DNA of 64,000 nucleotides from Thiovibrio sp964588325 (lineage in GTDB: Bacteria > Desulfobacterota > Desulfobulbia > Desulfobulbales > Desulfurivibrionaceae), in NCBI GenBank assembly GCA_964588325.1, contig CAZPOR010000012.1:58404-122403 (forward strand), read 5' to 3'. The notes below the pieces were generated by a model that worked only from the letters and a program-made list of their open reading frames with translations, was not told where the DNA came from and searched no databases. Every line of letters starts with the position of its first letter. The stretch's first letter is position 1. Position numbers and translations under genes: made by a program. Below, piece after piece: positions 62,252-64,000 of this stretch.

Positions 62252-62312
62252 AGAGCAAAGAGAAAGGATCATGCCCTTTTACCTTTTACCTTTAACCTTT
62301 TTCTGGTGATTC

Positions 62313-63116
62313 ATGCGATTTTGTGTACTTGGCAGCGGCAGCAAGGGCAATGCGACCTTTGTCGAGTCCGGGCAGACGCGGCTCTTGATCGACGCCGGTT
62401 TTTCCGGCAAGGAAATCGAGCACCGTTTGGCCGGGATCGGGGTTGGCGCGGAAACCCTGTCCGGTATCCTCATTACCCACGAGCATACCGACCATGTCAA
62501 GGGCGCGGCGATTCTCTCCCGCCGTTTCCGGCTGCCGGTCTTTATCAATGAGGCTACCCTGGCCGGGGCCGGGGTGGTCTTGGAGAACCTCCACCAATGC
62601 CACACCTTTGTCACGGGCCAGACCTTTGTTTTTCAGGATTTTCAGATCCATCCCTACGCGATCTCCCATGACACCGCCGATCCCGTCGGGTTTCTCCTGA
62701 ACAATGGCCGATTGCTCATGGGATACTGCACCGATACCGGGGTGGTGTCCAAACTGATGCGCCACCGGTTGAGCAATTGCCACGGGCTGGTGCTCGAATG
62801 CAACCACGACCCGGAGCTGTTGCGCAACGGGCCCTATCCGCCTTCCCTGCAACAGCGGGTGCGCGGCAAGAGCGGCCATCTGGCCAATGAAGACGCTGCC
62901 GGGTTTCTAAGCGATATCCTCCACGACGGTCTGGAGCATGTGGTCCTGTCGCATCTCAGCGAAACCAATAACCGTCCGCATCTTGCCGAGAAAGCCATGA
63001 ACGCCATGCTGGAGACACTCCGGCAACAGCGCGGCATGTGCCCGGTGCCCGTGATCTCCCTTGCCCATCAAGATCGAGTCGGGGAGGTGGTCACTCTGCG
63101 AGGCAGCGCGGGGTGA
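62313..63116 (+). CDS. Metallo-beta-lactamase-fold hydrolase, WalJ/YycJ type
   Basis: Cytoplasmic hydrolase of 267 aa. N-terminal VLGSGSKGNATFVESG, metal motif THEHTDHVKG near residue 53, SHDTADPVGF, YCTDTG, LECNHD and HLSETNNRP match WalJ/YycJ proteins, which have been linked to DNA double-strand processing. It overlaps the next gene by one base in a TGATG arrangement. Confidence 0.9.
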   Translation: MRFCVLGSGSKGNATFVESGQTRLLIDAGFSGKEIEHRLAGIGVGAETLSGILITHEHTDHVKGAAILSRRFRLPVFINEATLAGAGVVLENLHQCHTFVTGQTFVFQDFQIHPYAISHDTADPVGFLLNNGRLLMGYCTDTGVVSKLMRHRLSNCHGLVLECNHDPELLRNGPYPPSLQQRVRGKSGHLANEDAAGFLSDILHDGLEHVVLSHLSETNNRPHLAEKAMNAMLETLRQQRGMCPVPVISLAHQDRVGEVVTLRGSAG

Positions 63117-63895
63117 TGCCTTGTAAGAGACGCTTTCCCTGGCGGCTTGGCGCGACCTCCTGCGTGCTGCCCGCGGACATCATGACCAATGTCCGGGCGT
63201 TGGCGCCCCTGGTGGACGATGTCCAGTTGCTCTTTTTTGAAAGCGCGGCCAAAAGCCGTCTGCCCCAGCCTTTTGATGTGCAGGCGTTGCGGGAGATTGC
63301 CGAGGAGCACGGCCTCAGCTATACGGCGCATCTGCCCACCGACCTGATCTTGGGTGCTTCGGCACGGGGTGAGCGGCAGGAGGGCATCGCTGAAATTCTC
63401 CGGCTCATGGCCCATCTCGCCCCCCTTGGACCGTTGAGTTTTGACCTGCATCTGCTCCGGGAACCGGACCTGCCCGAAGCGGCCTGGCTTGAGAACCTGG
63501 CTGCCAGCCTGGAGGAGTTGTCCGCTGCCCTTGGGGCGGAAAAAAGGCTGGTTGCGGTTGAAAATATCGAGTATCCATACGGTCTCGTGGCCCCTCTGGT
63601 TGAGGAATACGGCTTTTCCGTCTGCCTGGATTTCGGGCATCTTGTCCATTATCGCCATGATCTGGAAGAAGGCTTGGGACTGCTGCCCCGGGTCCGGCAT
63701 CTGCATTACCATGGGATGCAGGCTGGTAGGGATCATCAAACCCTGAACGATGCGGAACAGGCCGGGATGCTGGGCAGAAGGCTGGCCGAGGTTGGGTATG
63801 ACGGGGTGGTCACCCTGGAGATGTACAACCTGGAAAAGTTGCAAGGTTCGTTGTCGCTTCTTGCTGAGGCTTGGAAGCCTTTCGGCGGGGGATAA
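63116..63895 (+). CDS. cbiR: CbiR-like cobamide remodelling phosphodiesterase (TIM barrel)
   Basis: TIM-barrel protein of 259 aa of the AP-endonuclease-2/xylose-isomerase-like group. Motifs: FPWRLGATSCVLPADIMTNV, LLFFESAAKS, SYTAHLPTDL, VAVENIEYPYG, CLDFGHLVHY, HYHGMQAGRDHQTL and VVTLEMYN. These agree with my recollection of CbiR, which removes the lower ligand of cobamides. A B12-type radical SAM gene in the window is consistent. A generic sugar-isomerase-like function cannot be excluded. Confidence 0.75.
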   Translation: MPCKRRFPWRLGATSCVLPADIMTNVRALAPLVDDVQLLFFESAAKSRLPQPFDVQALREIAEEHGLSYTAHLPTDLILGASARGERQEGIAEILRLMAHLAPLGPLSFDLHLLREPDLPEAAWLENLAASLEELSAALGAEKRLVAVENIEYPYGLVAPLVEEYGFSVCLDFGHLVHYRHDLEEGLGLLPRVRHLHYHGMQAGRDHQTLNDAEQAGMLGRRLAEVGYDGVVTLEMYNLEKLQGSLSLLAEAWKPFGGG

Positions 63896-63904
63896 ATCTG
63901 ATTC

Positions 63905-63921
63905 CCCGCCATCTTGGCGGG
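63905..63921. repeat. Short hairpin after the CbiR-like gene
   Basis: CCCGCCA (63905-63911) and TGGCGGG (63915-63921) form a 7-bp stem over TCT just after the stop codon. No T-tract follows, so its role as terminator is uncertain. Confidence 0.4.
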
Positions 63922-63951
63922 CGGAGGGATAGGCTTCGGTCTTTCTGTTCA

Positions 63952-63986
63952 TTTCTTTGTTTGCCCAAAGAAACGAACCAAAGAAA
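63952..63986. repeat. TTTCTTTG/CAAAGAAA palindromic repeat at window edge
   Basis: TTTCTTTG (63952-63959) is inverted at 63966-63973, and CAAAGAAA recurs at 63979-63986. The CCCAAAGAAACGAACCAAAG core is a sequence I recall as widespread in intergenic DNA of many proteobacteria. It may continue beyond the window. Confidence 0.5.
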
Positions 63987-64000
63987 TACCATGCTGGCCA

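Overview
This window looks like chromosomal DNA of a Gram-negative, anaerobic, respiring member of the Desulfobacterota, probably close to the Desulfobulbales. That is inferred from the dense multihaem cytochrome c cluster, a system II (ResB/CcsA) cytochrome maturation pair, a complex I operon without nuoEFG, and the style of the housekeeping genes. I cannot name the species. No rRNA, CRISPR array, transposase or phage gene was seen.

Region 1 (1-17.5 kb) is an extracellular electron transfer locus. It opens with the 3' end of a sigma-54 activator, followed by two inverted repeats and a textbook -24/-12 promoter. Downstream lie three OmcS-like cytochromes (1289-2398, 2595-3740, 16375-17463), a 16-motif, a 26-haem and a 16-haem doubled-CXXCH cytochrome, a large outer-membrane beta-barrel, three FlgO/CsgG/TolB-like envelope proteins (two of them lipoproteins), a SurA-like prolyl isomerase and an NHL propeller. 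The likely logic is that the isomerase and accessory proteins fold and export the cytochromes, the barrel and large cytochromes carry electrons across the outer membrane, and the OmcS-like proteins polymerise outside the cell. All three OmcS-like proteins replace the third CXXCH with a conserved CX5CH, the most unusual feature here. The cluster plus satellites holds 83 canonical CXXCH motifs and 6 spaced variants.

Region 2 (17.5-30.1 kb) holds a nested palindromic element that supplies the stop codon of the third OmcS-like gene, a seven-haem cytochrome, resB and ccsA, a YdjM-like membrane protein, two LuxE-family acyl-protein synthetase paralogues (one lacking the catalytic signatures), a small membrane protein, a B12-type radical SAM enzyme, a YVTN-propeller lipoprotein, a five-haem cytochrome with an Ig/fibronectin-like middle, and a HAMP-only membrane protein.

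Region 3 (30.1-38 kb) has the rod-shape operon mreB-mreC-mreD-mrdA-rodA on the minus strand, a divergent tRNA-Ala(GGC), a small conserved gene and mpl.

Region 4 (38-50.1 kb) is a nuoABCDHIJK operon followed by an MrpD-like antiporter subunit, a small two-helix protein, a NuoL-like subunit, nuoM and nuoN. That is four antiporter-type subunits and no NADH-oxidising module. The promoter carries a perfect TTGACA-17-TATTTA and a palindromic operator candidate.

Region 5 (50.1-64 kb) is tRNA-Gly(CCC), then the translation and RNA operon rimP-nusA-rnpM-infB-rbfA-nrnA-truB-rpsO-pnp, an M16 peptidase, dut, a WalJ-like metallo-beta-lactamase-fold protein and a CbiR-like gene. Two families of short palindromic repeats sit in gaps of regions 4 and 5.
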